This document shows positions 1-6,244 of a DNA stretch of 8,018 nt, one piece after another. The stretch comes from Planococcus sp. (in: firmicutes). GTDB taxonomy: Bacteria > Bacillota > Bacilli > Bacillales_A > Planococcaceae. The stretch lies in NCBI GenBank assembly GCA_030147455.1, contig JASKZU010000212.1:1-8018 (forward strand). The letters are read 5' to 3'. The number at the start of each line of letters is the position of its first letter. The stretch's first letter is position 1. The position numbers and the translations under genes were made by a program. Under the pieces are notes generated by a model. The model worked only from the letters and a program-made list of their open reading frames with translations, did no database searches and was not told the origin of the DNA.

Positions 1-603
1 TACTTTATGACAAAACCGGAACTTCTTGATAAGATTGCCGGCTTGCTCGGCGGACGTGTAGCAGAGGATATTGTGTTTGGCGAAGTATCAACCGGAGCAC
101 ACAATGACTTCCAGCGCGCAACTGCCATTGCACGAAGCATGGTGACGGAATACGGCATGAGCGACAAGATCGGTCCGATTCAATTTGGCCAGTCGCAAGG
201 CGGAAACGTCTTCCTTGGACGCGATTTCAACTCAGAACAAAATTACTCTGATGCGATTGCATTTGAAATCGACCAAGAAATCCAGCGCATCATCAAAGAG
301 CAGTACACGCGGACAAAAGAAATCCTGACGGAAAACCGTCAGCTTTTGGAATTGTTGGCGAAAACATTGCTTGATGTTGAAACGCTTGATGCTGCGCAAA
401 TCGTTCATTTGAAAGAGCACGGCACATTGCCGGAGCGTTCATATGAACCATTGAACGGCAACTATGCACCAGAAGAAACTGATGCAGATCCGGATGCAAC
501 TCCGGATGTAACAGGAGCACCAAATGACCCATCTGCCGGTGATTTGCCGGAAGAAGGCTCATCTACTGGTTCACAAGGCTCGTTTAAAGAAGACCGCAAG
601 TAA
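1..603 (+). CDS. ftsH: ATP-dependent zinc metalloprotease FtsH, C-terminal part (5' truncated by window edge)
   Basis: FtsH is a membrane-anchored AAA+ protease that forms hexamers and degrades misfolded membrane proteins and some regulators. Only the last 200 codons are present: the frame is open from base 1 (Tyr-Phe-Met-Thr-Lys-Pro), so the ATG at 7 is internal and not a start. What remains is the end of the M41 peptidase domain. The stretch GLLGGRVAEDIVFGEVSTGA is typical of the family, and the Asp in AHNDFQRAT (bases 106-108) matches the third zinc ligand known from E. coli FtsH. The transmembrane helices, AAA module and HEXXH motif lie upstream, outside the window. After roughly bases 330-440, which look helical, the last 45 or so residues are rich in Asp, Glu, Pro, Gly and Ser and look like a disordered tail, common in Bacillales FtsH. 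The gene ends at TAA 601-603 with a strong terminator directly after it, so it is the last gene of its transcript. Confidence 0.97.
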   Translation, partial: YFMTKPELLDKIAGLLGGRVAEDIVFGEVSTGAHNDFQRATAIARSMVTEYGMSDKIGPIQFGQSQGGNVFLGRDFNSEQNYSDAIAFEIDQEIQRIIKEQYTRTKEILTENRQLLELLAKTLLDVETLDAAQIVHLKEHGTLPERSYEPLNGNYAPEETDADPDATPDVTGAPNDPSAGDLPEEGSSTGSQGSFKEDRK

Positions 604-607
604 TTAC

Positions 608-648
608 AAGCCGGTGCCGGCCCTTCCAGGGCTTGGCGCCGGCTTTTT
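608..648 (+). terminator. Rho-independent terminator of ftsH
   Basis: Bases 608-618 pair with 635-645 as an 11-bp GC-rich stem with one G-U pair. An inner stem (620-624 with 628-632) closes a 3-base loop, giving a long hairpin. A run of five T follows at 644-648. It starts 5 bases after the ftsH stop codon, and no other gene end is nearby. Confidence 0.9.
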
Positions 649-663
649 GCTTTATTGAAATTA

Positions 664-672
664 TGGTATGAT
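664..672 (+). promoter_or_regulatory. Probable SigA extended -10 promoter for coaX-hslO-yacD
   Basis: TGG-TATGAT at 664-672 is an extended -10 element (TGn followed by 5 of 6 matches to TATAAT). At 17-bp spacing the -35 position (644-649, TTTTTG) falls inside the T-run of the preceding terminator and is weak, which is normal when a TGn element is present. Transcription would start near 679, giving a leader of about 30 bases before coaX. Called by eye; no start site is known. Confidence 0.55.
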
Positions 673-707
673 GTGTTGGAAATTCAGCGGATAAATGAGG
701 CGAAACT

Positions 708-1475
708 ATGATTTTAGTGATGGATACCGGAAACACCAACATCGTTCTTGGTGTATATGATCAGGATACACTTGTGCACCACTGGCGAATGGGAACAGAT
801 CGCCATAAAACCGAAGACGAATATGCTATGCAGATTAAAGCTTTCTTAAATCATGCCGGCCTTGATTTTGCGTCAATTGATGGCATCATCATGTCGTCGG
901 TCGTTCCGCCGATCATGTTTGCATTAGAGCGCATGGCCCAAAAATACTTCCGCACAAAAGCTTTAATTGTCGGGCCTGGCGTAAAGACAGGGCTCAACAT
1001 TAAATACGAAAACCCGCGTGAAGTAGGTGCTGATCGTATTGTGAATGCAGTCGCAGCTATCCAAGAATACGGAGGGCCGTTGATCATCGTCGATTTTGGC
1101 ACGGCCAATACGTTTTGTTATATTGACGAACACAATCAATACCAGGGCGGTGCCATCGCCCCTGGCGTCCAAATTTCAACCGAAGCATTGTACACGCGAG
1201 CTTCAAAGTTGCCACGTATTGAAATCGCCCGGCCGGATTTAGTTATCGGGAAAAATACGGTTTCTGCTATGCAGTCGGGAATCGTCTATGGATATGTCGG
1301 CCAGGCAGAAGGCATCATTGCCCGCATGAAAAAACAAAGCAAGCAAGAGCCCAAAGTTATCGCAACAGGCGGTCTGGCTTCGCTCATTGCAGCAGAGTCG
1401 TCCATGATTGACCACGTCGATCCGTATTTGACATTAAAAGGCTTATATTTTATTTATAAACGCAATCAACTGTAA
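708..1475 (+). CDS. coaX: Type III pantothenate kinase
   Basis: CoaX phosphorylates pantothenate with ATP, the first committed step of coenzyme A synthesis in the cytoplasm. Type III enzymes belong to the ASKHA (actin-like kinase) fold, need a monovalent cation and are not feedback-inhibited by CoA. The 255-residue length is normal. The phosphate-binding motif DTGNTNIVLG is at residues 6-15, GADR at 107-110 carries the catalytic Asp109, and the second phosphate motif DFGTA is at 129-133. GGAIAPG (147-153) and ATGGLA (219-224) are further family signatures. The B. subtilis protein, as I recall it, has Thr where this one has Asn134 after DFGTA; I attach no meaning to this. The ATG at 708 follows GAGG (697-700) by 7 bases. 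It is the first gene of a unit with hslO, 15 bases downstream. Staphylococcus uses an unrelated type II enzyme, so coaX here points to a Bacillus-like ancestry of this segment. Confidence 0.96.
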   Translation: MILVMDTGNTNIVLGVYDQDTLVHHWRMGTDRHKTEDEYAMQIKAFLNHAGLDFASIDGIIMSSVVPPIMFALERMAQKYFRTKALIVGPGVKTGLNIKYENPREVGADRIVNAVAAIQEYGGPLIIVDFGTANTFCYIDEHNQYQGGAIAPGVQISTEALYTRASKLPRIEIARPDLVIGKNTVSAMQSGIVYGYVGQAEGIIARMKKQSKQEPKVIATGGLASLIAAESSMIDHVDPYLTLKGLYFIYKRNQL

Positions 1476-1490
1476 GGAAGGAAGAGAGAC

Positions 1491-2372
1491 ATGGCAGATT
1501 ATTTAGTGCGCGGCCTTGGATTTAACGGCAACGTCCGCGCGTTTGCAGTGAATACAACACAAGCAATAGGGGAAGCACAGCGTCGGCACCAAACCTGGCC
1601 CGCTGCAACGGCCGCACTCGGCCGGTTGATGACCGGGGGAGTGATGCTCGGTGCCATGCTGAAGGGAGACGACCGGGTTACAGTAAAAGTTGAAGCAGGC
1701 GGCCCAATCGGACACTTACTGGTTGATTCAGACGCAAAGGGCAATGTTCGAGGATATGTGAAGAACCCGCAAACCCACGCCGACAGCAAAGGCGGTAAAT
1801 TGGGCGTCAGCGGCGTGGTCGGCACAAGCGGTATGATTTCTGTGGTGAAAGACTTGGGCATGCGCGATTATTTTACGGGGCAAACACCGATTGTTTCAGG
1901 CGAGATCGCTGAAGACTTGACGTATTATTTAGTTGTCTCAGAGCAAGTGCCTTCTTCTGTTGGCCTCGGTGTATTGGTGGAAACAGATAACTCGGTACTC
2001 GCAGCAGGCGGATTTATTATACAGTTGATGCCGAATGTCGATGAAGAAACGATTTCGGCGCTGGAAAAAAGGCTGGCTGAAATCGAACCGGTTTCCACAA
2101 TGATTGAGCGCGGGTTGACTCCTGAGCAAATCCTTGAAGAAGTATTGGGACAAGGGAATGTTCAATTTCTCGAAACCATGCCGGTGCAGTTTAGCTGCAA
2201 TTGTTCGAAAGAAAAGTTTTCAGACGGGTTGATGGGTCTCGGGGCAGCGGAACTCCGCGCGATGATTGAAGAAGACGGAAAAGCAGAAGCGTCATGCCAT
2301 TTCTGCCGTGAACACTACCATTACACTAAAGAAGAACTGGAAGCGTTGATCGATGAAATCCAATCCAACTAA
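1491..2372 (+). CDS. hslO: Redox-regulated chaperone Hsp33
   Basis: Hsp33 is a cytoplasmic holdase activated by oxidation. In reducing conditions four C-terminal cysteines bind zinc; hypochlorous acid or peroxide plus heat oxidises them, the linker unfolds, and the protein then binds unfolding clients. The 293-residue product has the full N-terminal domain (about 1-180) and a helical linker (about 185-225). The redox switch is intact: Cys236-Asn-Cys238 and Cys269-His-Phe-Cys272, a CXC-X30-CXXC arrangement. The ATG at 1491 is preceded by a purine-rich AAGGAAGG (1474-1481) that overlaps the coaX stop codon, so translation is probably coupled to coaX. The 3' end overlaps the next gene by 20 bases. 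In B. subtilis the same gene (yacC) sits in the same place. No odd residues or composition were seen. Confidence 0.96.
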   Translation: MADYLVRGLGFNGNVRAFAVNTTQAIGEAQRRHQTWPAATAALGRLMTGGVMLGAMLKGDDRVTVKVEAGGPIGHLLVDSDAKGNVRGYVKNPQTHADSKGGKLGVSGVVGTSGMISVVKDLGMRDYFTGQTPIVSGEIAEDLTYYLVVSEQVPSSVGLGVLVETDNSVLAAGGFIIQLMPNVDEETISALEKRLAEIEPVSTMIERGLTPEQILEEVLGQGNVQFLETMPVQFSCNCSKEKFSDGLMGLGAAELRAMIEEDGKAEASCHFCREHYHYTKEELEALIDEIQSN

Positions 2373-3279
2373 AGCGTCTTTATCCAAACCGAAGCGCCAT
2401 CTGAAAACCAAACCGGTCTTGCTGGTGATCGGCATTTTGCTGTTGGCCAATCTGCTCTGGTTTATTGCATGGCTTGTGCCAAACGGCAGCAGTGCATCCA
2501 ATGAACAAGTAGCGGCGGTCGACGGTGAAAAAATTACGCGTGCGGAGTGGCTGGCAACGATGGAAGAGCAGCACGGCCGAGCGGCATTGCTCGAACTTGT
2601 AAATGAAAAAGTCATGGCGTCAGCTGCGGAAGATTACGGCATCAGTGTGTCAGACAAAGAAATTGAGCTTGAACTTGCCATGTTGAGAACTGCACAAGAC
2701 GGTACCGAAGAGCTTTTATATGCCAATAATGCCGAGCGTCAGCGCGAAAAAGTGAGAGCGCAGTTGATTTTGGAAAAGGTACTGACAAAAGATGTATTGA
2801 TCGACGAGCAAGTTATCGAAGCCTTTTATGAAGACAACCGGGCTATTTACGACGTTAAAGATTCTTACCGCACAAGCATGATTGTTTTAAATTCGAAAGC
2901 AGAAGCGGAGGAAGCGATACAAGAACTCGAGAATGGTTCGAGCTTTGAAGCATTGGCGCGTGAACGCTCGATCGATAACGCAACAGGCAACTTGGGCGGA
3001 GATATTGGTTTTGTGTCGCCTAACCAGCCGTCTGCTGACCAACAAGTGGCTGCCGCCGTTGCAACGATCGAACCAGGCACGTGGTCTGCTCCGCTGGCAC
3101 TAGATGACGGACGGACTGCTATTGTTCAAGTCAAAGAAAAAATTGAAGGCCGCACATTCTCATTTGATGAAGTAAAAGAACATATCAGCCGTGAATTGGC
3201 GCTCGAACAATTGCCTCAATCGGTTTCTCCTGAAGCTTTTTGGCAGGAATTCGATGCTGAATGGTTTTACGGAGAATAA
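2353..3279 (+). CDS. Membrane-anchored parvulin-like (PpiC/SurA-type) protein, YacD family
   Basis: The 308-residue protein has a short basic N-terminus (Lys/Arg to residue 20) and one hydrophobic helix (about 21-42, VLLVIGILLLANLLWFIAWL). The remainder is soluble and predicted outside the membrane. No Cys follows the helix, so unlike PrsA it is not a lipoprotein; it is either anchored or cleaved. Residues 50-165 are a SurA/PrsA-like helical region starting with AAVDGEKITRAEW. Residues 172-262 resemble a PpiC-type parvulin domain, with F198-x-x-L-A, a Ser-Ile-Asp turn and GGDIGFVSP (215-223). Both histidines expected in a catalytic parvulin are absent: Met176 sits at the SHILV position, and GRTAIVQV (253-260) replaces GYHII. 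It may therefore bind clients without isomerase activity. The ATG at 2353 lies 20 bases inside hslO, with GGAAG (2339-2343) as a weak ribosome site, so coupling is likely. Position and architecture match B. subtilis yacD, whose role is unclear to me. Confidence 0.82.
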   Translation: MKSNPTKASLSKPKRHLKTKPVLLVIGILLLANLLWFIAWLVPNGSSASNEQVAAVDGEKITRAEWLATMEEQHGRAALLELVNEKVMASAAEDYGISVSDKEIELELAMLRTAQDGTEELLYANNAERQREKVRAQLILEKVLTKDVLIDEQVIEAFYEDNRAIYDVKDSYRTSMIVLNSKAEAEEAIQELENGSSFEALARERSIDNATGNLGGDIGFVSPNQPSADQQVAAAVATIEPGTWSAPLALDDGRTAIVQVKEKIEGRTFSFDEVKEHISRELALEQLPQSVSPEAFWQEFDAEWFYGE

Positions 3280-3313
3280 TCTATAGGGGAATTAACGAAA
3301 TCTTTCCTAAAGT

Positions 3314-3342
3314 TTGACAGCTTATATTTCACTTGTTAGGAT
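3314..3342 (+). promoter_or_regulatory. SigA-type promoter of cysK
   Basis: A perfect -35 TTGACA (3314-3319) and a -10 TAGGAT (3337-3342, 4 of 6) are separated by exactly 17 bases. The start would fall near 3349, giving a leader of about 42 bases. It lies 35 bases after the yacD-like stop codon, so cysK can be transcribed on its own. The gap before it (3280-3313) has no convincing terminator, so readthrough from coaX-hslO-yacD is also possible. Confidence 0.8.
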
Positions 3343-3350
3343 ACATGTAT
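3341..3350. repeat. 10-base perfect palindrome at the cysK transcription start (operator candidate)
   Basis: ATACATGTAT is its own reverse complement and spans the last two bases of the -10 element and the expected start site of cysK, a common place for a repressor. Cysteine genes in Bacillales are often controlled by CymR, but I cannot confirm that this matches its box. A palindrome of this length in AT-rich DNA can also be chance. Confidence 0.3.
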
Positions 3351-3390
3351 ACAAAGTCGACAAAAATAGTAGGGATTAGGAGTGGTAAAC

Positions 3391-4332
3391 ATGGCACGAG
3401 TAGGAAATTCAATCACTGATTTAATTGGACATACACCGATCGTCAAATTAAACCGCCTGACAGGACCCGAAGATGCGGAAGTTTACGTGAAACTGGAATA
3501 CTTTAATCCAGGTTCCAGCGTCAAAGACCGGATTGCCCTAGCGATGATTGAAGCGGCTGAAAAATCTGGCGCGCTTCAAGAAGGCGATACATTGATCGAG
3601 CCAACGAGTGGAAATACCGGGATTGGCCTGGCAATGATTGCGGCTGCCAAAGGCTACCGAACCGTCTTGGTTATGCCGGAGACGATGAGCATGGAACGCC
3701 GCAATTTACTTCGTGCTTACGGAGCTGAACTCATCTTGACGCCTGGTGCGGACGGAATGAACGGGCCGAACGGCGCAATTAAGACAGCGGAAAAGATGGC
3801 AGCCGAGAAGTCGTGGTTCATGCCTCAACAATTCAACAACCCAGCCAATCCGGAAGTGCACCGCCTGACAACCGGTCCTGAAATTGTCGAAGCGATGGAT
3901 CAATTAGATGCTTTTGTTTCAGGTATCGGCACGGGCGGTACGATTACGGGGGCCGGGCAAGTGCTGAAAGAACATTTCCCGAATGTTCATATCGCAGCCG
4001 TAGAACCAACCGATTCTCCTGTCTTGTCCGGAGGGAAACCAGGCCCGCATAAAATCCAGGGCATCGGTGCAGGTTTTGTTCCAAATGTACTGAACACGGA
4101 GATTTACGATGAAATCATTCAAGTAAGCAACGAGCAGTCTTACGAAACGGCGCGCAAAACTGCCCGTGAAGAAGGCATTCTCGGGGGAGTGTCGTCGGGT
4201 GCTGCCATTTACGCAGCACTTCAATTGGCGAAACGTCTCGGAGCCGGCAAAAAAGTCTTGGCGATCTTGCCATCCAACGGTGAACGCTACTTGAGCACGC
4301 CGCTATACCAATTTGAAGAAGACAATGCTTAA
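3391..4332 (+). CDS. cysK: Cysteine synthase A (O-acetylserine sulfhydrylase)
   Basis: CysK is a cytoplasmic PLP enzyme that makes L-cysteine from O-acetyl-L-serine and sulfide. The 313-residue product is of normal length and fold type II. Lys45 in SSVKDR is the Schiff-base lysine. TSGNTG (72-77) binds the substrate carboxylate, GTGGT (180-184) holds the PLP phosphate, and Ser269 in VSSGAA likely contacts the pyridine nitrogen. SGGKPGPHKIQGIGAGFVP (213-231) is the typical CysK stretch. I chose ATG 3391 over an in-frame GTG at 3382, because AGGAG (3378-3382) then sits 8 bases upstream and the protein begins MARVGNSI as in B. subtilis. The GTG overlaps that ribosome site. It has its own promoter and terminator and is thus probably a single-gene unit. 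In B. subtilis CysK also partners with CymR as a cysteine sensor; that such pairing occurs here is inference only. Confidence 0.97.
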   Translation: MARVGNSITDLIGHTPIVKLNRLTGPEDAEVYVKLEYFNPGSSVKDRIALAMIEAAEKSGALQEGDTLIEPTSGNTGIGLAMIAAAKGYRTVLVMPETMSMERRNLLRAYGAELILTPGADGMNGPNGAIKTAEKMAAEKSWFMPQQFNNPANPEVHRLTTGPEIVEAMDQLDAFVSGIGTGGTITGAGQVLKEHFPNVHIAAVEPTDSPVLSGGKPGPHKIQGIGAGFVPNVLNTEIYDEIIQVSNEQSYETARKTAREEGILGGVSSGAAIYAALQLAKRLGAGKKVLAILPSNGERYLSTPLYQFEEDNA

Positions 4333-4334
4333 CA

Positions 4335-4367
4335 AAAAGAGCCTGCTGGCGAGCAGGCTCTTTTATT
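4335..4367 (+). terminator. Rho-independent terminator of cysK
   Basis: A 13-bp perfect stem (4335-4347 with 4352-4364) closes the 4-base loop GGCG. An A-run lies on the left arm, and TTTTATT (4361-4367) on the right arm and after it. It begins 3 bases after the cysK stop codon. Confidence 0.95.
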
Positions 4368-4392
4368 GTGGCGGCAAAGCATGGAATCGCGA

Positions 4393-4398
4393 TAAAAT
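4393..4398 (+). promoter_or_regulatory. Possible -10 element for the folP-folB-folK unit
   Basis: TAAAAT matches 5 of 6 bases of the SigA -10 and lies between the cysK terminator and folP, where a promoter is expected. No acceptable -35 is seen at 16-18 bases upstream (GC-rich bases 4369-4376), and no TGn extension is present, so the call is weak. If real, the start would be near 4405 and the leader would contain the palindrome at 4413-4438. Confidence 0.3.
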
Positions 4399-4409
4399 AA
4401 CAATAGCCT

Positions 4410-4440
4410 GCAAAAACCATTTCCCGGGAAATGGTTTTGC
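4410..4440. repeat. 26-base perfect palindrome in the folP leader
   Basis: Bases 4413-4425 are the exact reverse complement of 4426-4438, centred on CCCGGG. A further G-C pair of bases on each side (4410-4411 and 4439-4440) pairs if A4412 is bulged. As RNA it would fold into a stem with a minimal loop, flanked by an A-run on the left and a T-run of four on the right. It could be a second, bidirectional terminator behind cysK, a leader hairpin controlling folP, or a DNA operator. It ends about 13 bases before the folP ribosome site and 31 bases before the start codon. Confidence 0.85.
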
Positions 4441-4469
4441 TGAAAGTTGCAGAAAGGCAGTGAACAATC

Positions 4470-5279
4470 GTGAAGTTCAATTTCAATGAGAAAACATATG
4501 TAATGGGTATTTTAAATGTAACACCGGATTCTTTTTCCGACGGTGGCCGCTTTAACGAAGTAGAACGGGCGGTCGCGCATGCCCGGCAAATGATTCGGGA
4601 CGGAGCCGACATTATCGATGTAGGCGGCGAATCAACGCGCCCGGGCCACACAAAAATAGCCGACGAAGAAGAAATCGAGCGGGTCGTCCCGGTAATACGG
4701 GCGTTAAAAGAGCAATTAGAAGCAATCATTTCTATCGATACATACAAATCCAAGGTTGCCGAGGCTGCTGTAGAAGCGGGCGCCGACATCATCAACGACA
4801 TTTGGGGCGCAAAGTATGATTCAAAGATCGCGCAAGTTGCTGCAGACAACCGAGTACCGATCGTTTTGATGCATAACCGTGAAAGAGCGGAGTACCAAAA
4901 TTTTTGGCAAGATGCCCAAAGTGATTTATTGGAAAGCATTCGCATTGCCCAGCAAGCAGGAGTACCGAAAGAAAAGATTTGGCTGGACCCTGGCATTGGC
5001 TTTGCAAAGAGCCTCGCACAAAACGTCGAAATGATGCAATCGCTCGATCGTTTAGTGGAAATGGGCTACCCGGTTCTTCTCGGCACCTCACGTAAATCTT
5101 TTATCGGCAAGCTGTTGGATGTAACGGTCGATGAGCGTCTCGAAGGCTCTCTTGCGACGGCGGCATATGGAGTAATGAGAGGCTGCCAAATCGTCCGAGT
5201 GCACGATGTAAAAGAAACCGTACGAGTAGTCCGCATGCTTGACGTATTGGCAGGAAAAAAGCAAACGGGGGAATTATAA
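4470..5279 (+). CDS. folP: Dihydropteroate synthase
   Basis: FolP joins p-aminobenzoate to the pterin diphosphate made by FolK, yielding dihydropteroate. It is the enzyme targeted by sulfonamides. The 269-residue TIM-barrel protein has all family motifs: NVTPDSFSDGG (16-26), GGESTRPG (52-59), Asp90-Thr91, Asn109-Asp110, MHNR (134-137), DPGIGFAK (173-180), SRKSFIG (207-213) and RVHD (243-246). The start is GTG 4470. An in-frame stop at 4461-4463 rules out a longer form, and the next candidate, ATG 4503, would leave only four residues before the NVTPDSF motif. The ribosome site AAAGG (4453-4457) is 12 bases away, rather far, so initiation may be modest. It is first in a folP-folB-folK unit; the stop codon shares one base with the folB start (TAATG). 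No pabB, pabA or pabC precede it, unlike in B. subtilis. Confidence 0.97.
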   Translation: MKFNFNEKTYVMGILNVTPDSFSDGGRFNEVERAVAHARQMIRDGADIIDVGGESTRPGHTKIADEEEIERVVPVIRALKEQLEAIISIDTYKSKVAEAAVEAGADIINDIWGAKYDSKIAQVAADNRVPIVLMHNRERAEYQNFWQDAQSDLLESIRIAQQAGVPKEKIWLDPGIGFAKSLAQNVEMMQSLDRLVEMGYPVLLGTSRKSFIGKLLDVTVDERLEGSLATAAYGVMRGCQIVRVHDVKETVRVVRMLDVLAGKKQTGEL

Positions 5280-5644
5280 TGGATTATATTCGATTGAACG
5301 ATATGGCTTTTTACGGATACCACGGTGTTTTTCCTGAAGAAACCAAACTCGGCCAGCGCTTTCGCGCGAGCGTCACGTTAGCTGTTGATTTGCGGCAAGC
5401 CGGTCAAACAGATGACCTTGAGCATACAGTTCATTACGGGGAAGTATACGAAACATGCCGGGAAGTTGTAGAAGGGGAGCCGAAAAAGCTCGTGGAAGCA
5501 GTAGCGGAAACGGTAGCCGCCCGAATCTTGGAACGCTTTCCGCTCGTTTCCGGAATCCGCGTACAACTGATCAAGCCAGACCCGCCGATTCCCGGCCATT
5601 ACAATTCGGTAGAAATCGACATTACGCGAGGAGATTTCCAATGA
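5279..5644 (+). CDS. folB: Dihydroneopterin aldolase
   Basis: FolB converts 7,8-dihydroneopterin to 6-hydroxymethyl-dihydropterin and glycolaldehyde, the step before FolK; many family members also epimerise the substrate. The protein is 121 residues, the usual size for this octameric T-fold enzyme. FYGYHGVFPEE (11-21) is the N-terminal signature, with Glu21 aligning to Glu22 of S. aureus FolB. Tyr53 in TVHYGEV and Lys99 in LIKPDPPIPGHY match the catalytic Tyr54 and Lys100 of that enzyme, as I recall it. The ATG at 5279 overlaps the folP stop by one base, with a G-rich ribosome site (5267-5272) 6 bases upstream. The TGA stop overlaps the folK start by 4 bases (ATGA). Translation of all three genes is therefore likely coupled. 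Confidence 0.96.
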   Translation: MDYIRLNDMAFYGYHGVFPEETKLGQRFRASVTLAVDLRQAGQTDDLEHTVHYGEVYETCREVVEGEPKKLVEAVAETVAARILERFPLVSGIRVQLIKPDPPIPGHYNSVEIDITRGDFQ

Positions 5645-6132
5645 ACACGGCTTATTTATCGCTTGGGTCTAATCTAGGCGACCGCAAAGCGCAGTTAAGG
5701 CAGGCAGTACAGCTCTTGAGTCAGCATCCTGCAATTTTCAATATACGCATCTCTTCTATTTACGAAACGGCTCCAGTCGGTTATACCGACCAAGGGCTAT
5801 TCCTTAATTTGACCGTTCAGCTGCAGACTACGCTGGCTGCTGTCGAACTACTGGATAGTTGCCAGGAAATTGAAAAGCTCCTTCATCGCGAACGGTTGAT
5901 CCGCTGGGGTCCGCGCACGGTGGACCTCGATATTTTGCTTTATAATCAACAAACTATAGATACGGAAAGGCTCACCGTCCCGCATCCACGAATGCATGAG
6001 CGGGCATTTGTGCTTGTTCCGTTACAGGAACTGATGCCAACGCTGGTTGTTCCGGAGACGGTAAATTTGCAGGAAGTTGTATTATGGAAAGCATATCGCA
6101 ACACCGATGCTTTTTTGCTGGAATCAGATTGA
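5641..6132 (+). CDS. folK: 2-amino-4-hydroxy-6-hydroxymethyldihydropteridine diphosphokinase (HPPK)
   Basis: FolK transfers diphosphate from ATP to 6-hydroxymethyl-dihydropterin, giving the substrate of FolP. The 163-residue length is typical of a single-domain HPPK. AYLSLGSNLGDR (4-15) is the N-terminal signature and YETAPVG (41-47) a conserved strand. RWGPRTVDLDIL (88-99) contains Asp95 and Asp97, which bind the two magnesium ions, and VPHPRMHERAFVL (113-125) completes the active site. The frame is open upstream to 5455, but that part lies within folB in another frame. The ATG at 5641, with GAGGAG (5628-5633) 7 bases upstream and the 4-base overlap with folB, is clearly the true start. It is the last gene of the folate unit. 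The 159 bases up to lysS hold no gene; in B. subtilis yazB and dusB lie here. Confidence 0.96.
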   Translation: MNTAYLSLGSNLGDRKAQLRQAVQLLSQHPAIFNIRISSIYETAPVGYTDQGLFLNLTVQLQTTLAAVELLDSCQEIEKLLHRERLIRWGPRTVDLDILLYNQQTIDTERLTVPHPRMHERAFVLVPLQELMPTLVVPETVNLQEVVLWKAYRNTDAFLLESD

Positions 6133-6168
6133 GTGCATAAACTTGCTGCAAAAGAAGTTATCGAGAGT

Positions 6169-6214
6169 GCAGTAGCTCATTAGAGATACTGCTGGAGAAA
6201 CAGAACAGTTTTTT
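6169..6214 (+). terminator. Weak terminator candidate after folK with an overlapping alternative hairpin
   Basis: Bases 6189-6194 (CTGCTG) pair with CAG-CAG of 6201-6208 (two bulged A) around a GAGAAA loop, directly followed by six T (6209-6214). This has terminator form but a short 6-bp stem. An upstream hairpin, 6169-6174 with 6187-6192 plus inner CTC/GAG pairs, uses the same bases 6189-6192, so the two cannot form together. The layout resembles an attenuator, but stems this short may be chance. Confidence 0.35.
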
Positions 6215-6215
6215 G

Positions 6216-6244
6216 TTATATCTCCCGACGAAATTGTGTACAAT
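6216..6244 (+). promoter_or_regulatory. Probable lysS promoter
   Basis: TACAAT (6239-6244) matches 5 of 6 bases of the SigA -10. At 17-bp spacing the -35 position reads TTATAT (6216-6221), a poor match; TTGTTA at 6213-6218 is better but 20 bases away. The start would be near 6251, leaving a leader of about 40 bases, too short for a T-box riboswitch. Confidence 0.5.

Noticed and set aside
3283..3310. Possible hairpin after the yacD-like gene (TAGGGGAA with TTTCCTA)
   Set aside because: It needs two G-U pairs, has a loop of about 12 bases and no following T-run, so it does not support a terminator.
3382..3390. GTG start for cysK three codons upstream
   Set aside because: The GTG overlaps the ribosome site AGGAG, and the ATG at 3391 has correct spacing and yields the usual MAR N-terminus.
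4115..4996. Long open frame on the minus strand (293 codons) across the end of cysK, the palindrome and the first part of folP
   Set aside because: It runs antisense to two well-supported genes and through the cysK terminator, and its translation is rich in Ser, Cys, Ile and Arg with no recognisable domain. It is most simply a shadow of the codon bias of the plus-strand genes.
5455..5640. Upstream in-frame extension of folK
   Set aside because: This part lies wholly within folB in another frame and its translation (many Arg, Ser, Gly) does not resemble HPPK; ATG 5641 has a good ribosome site and begins the family signature.
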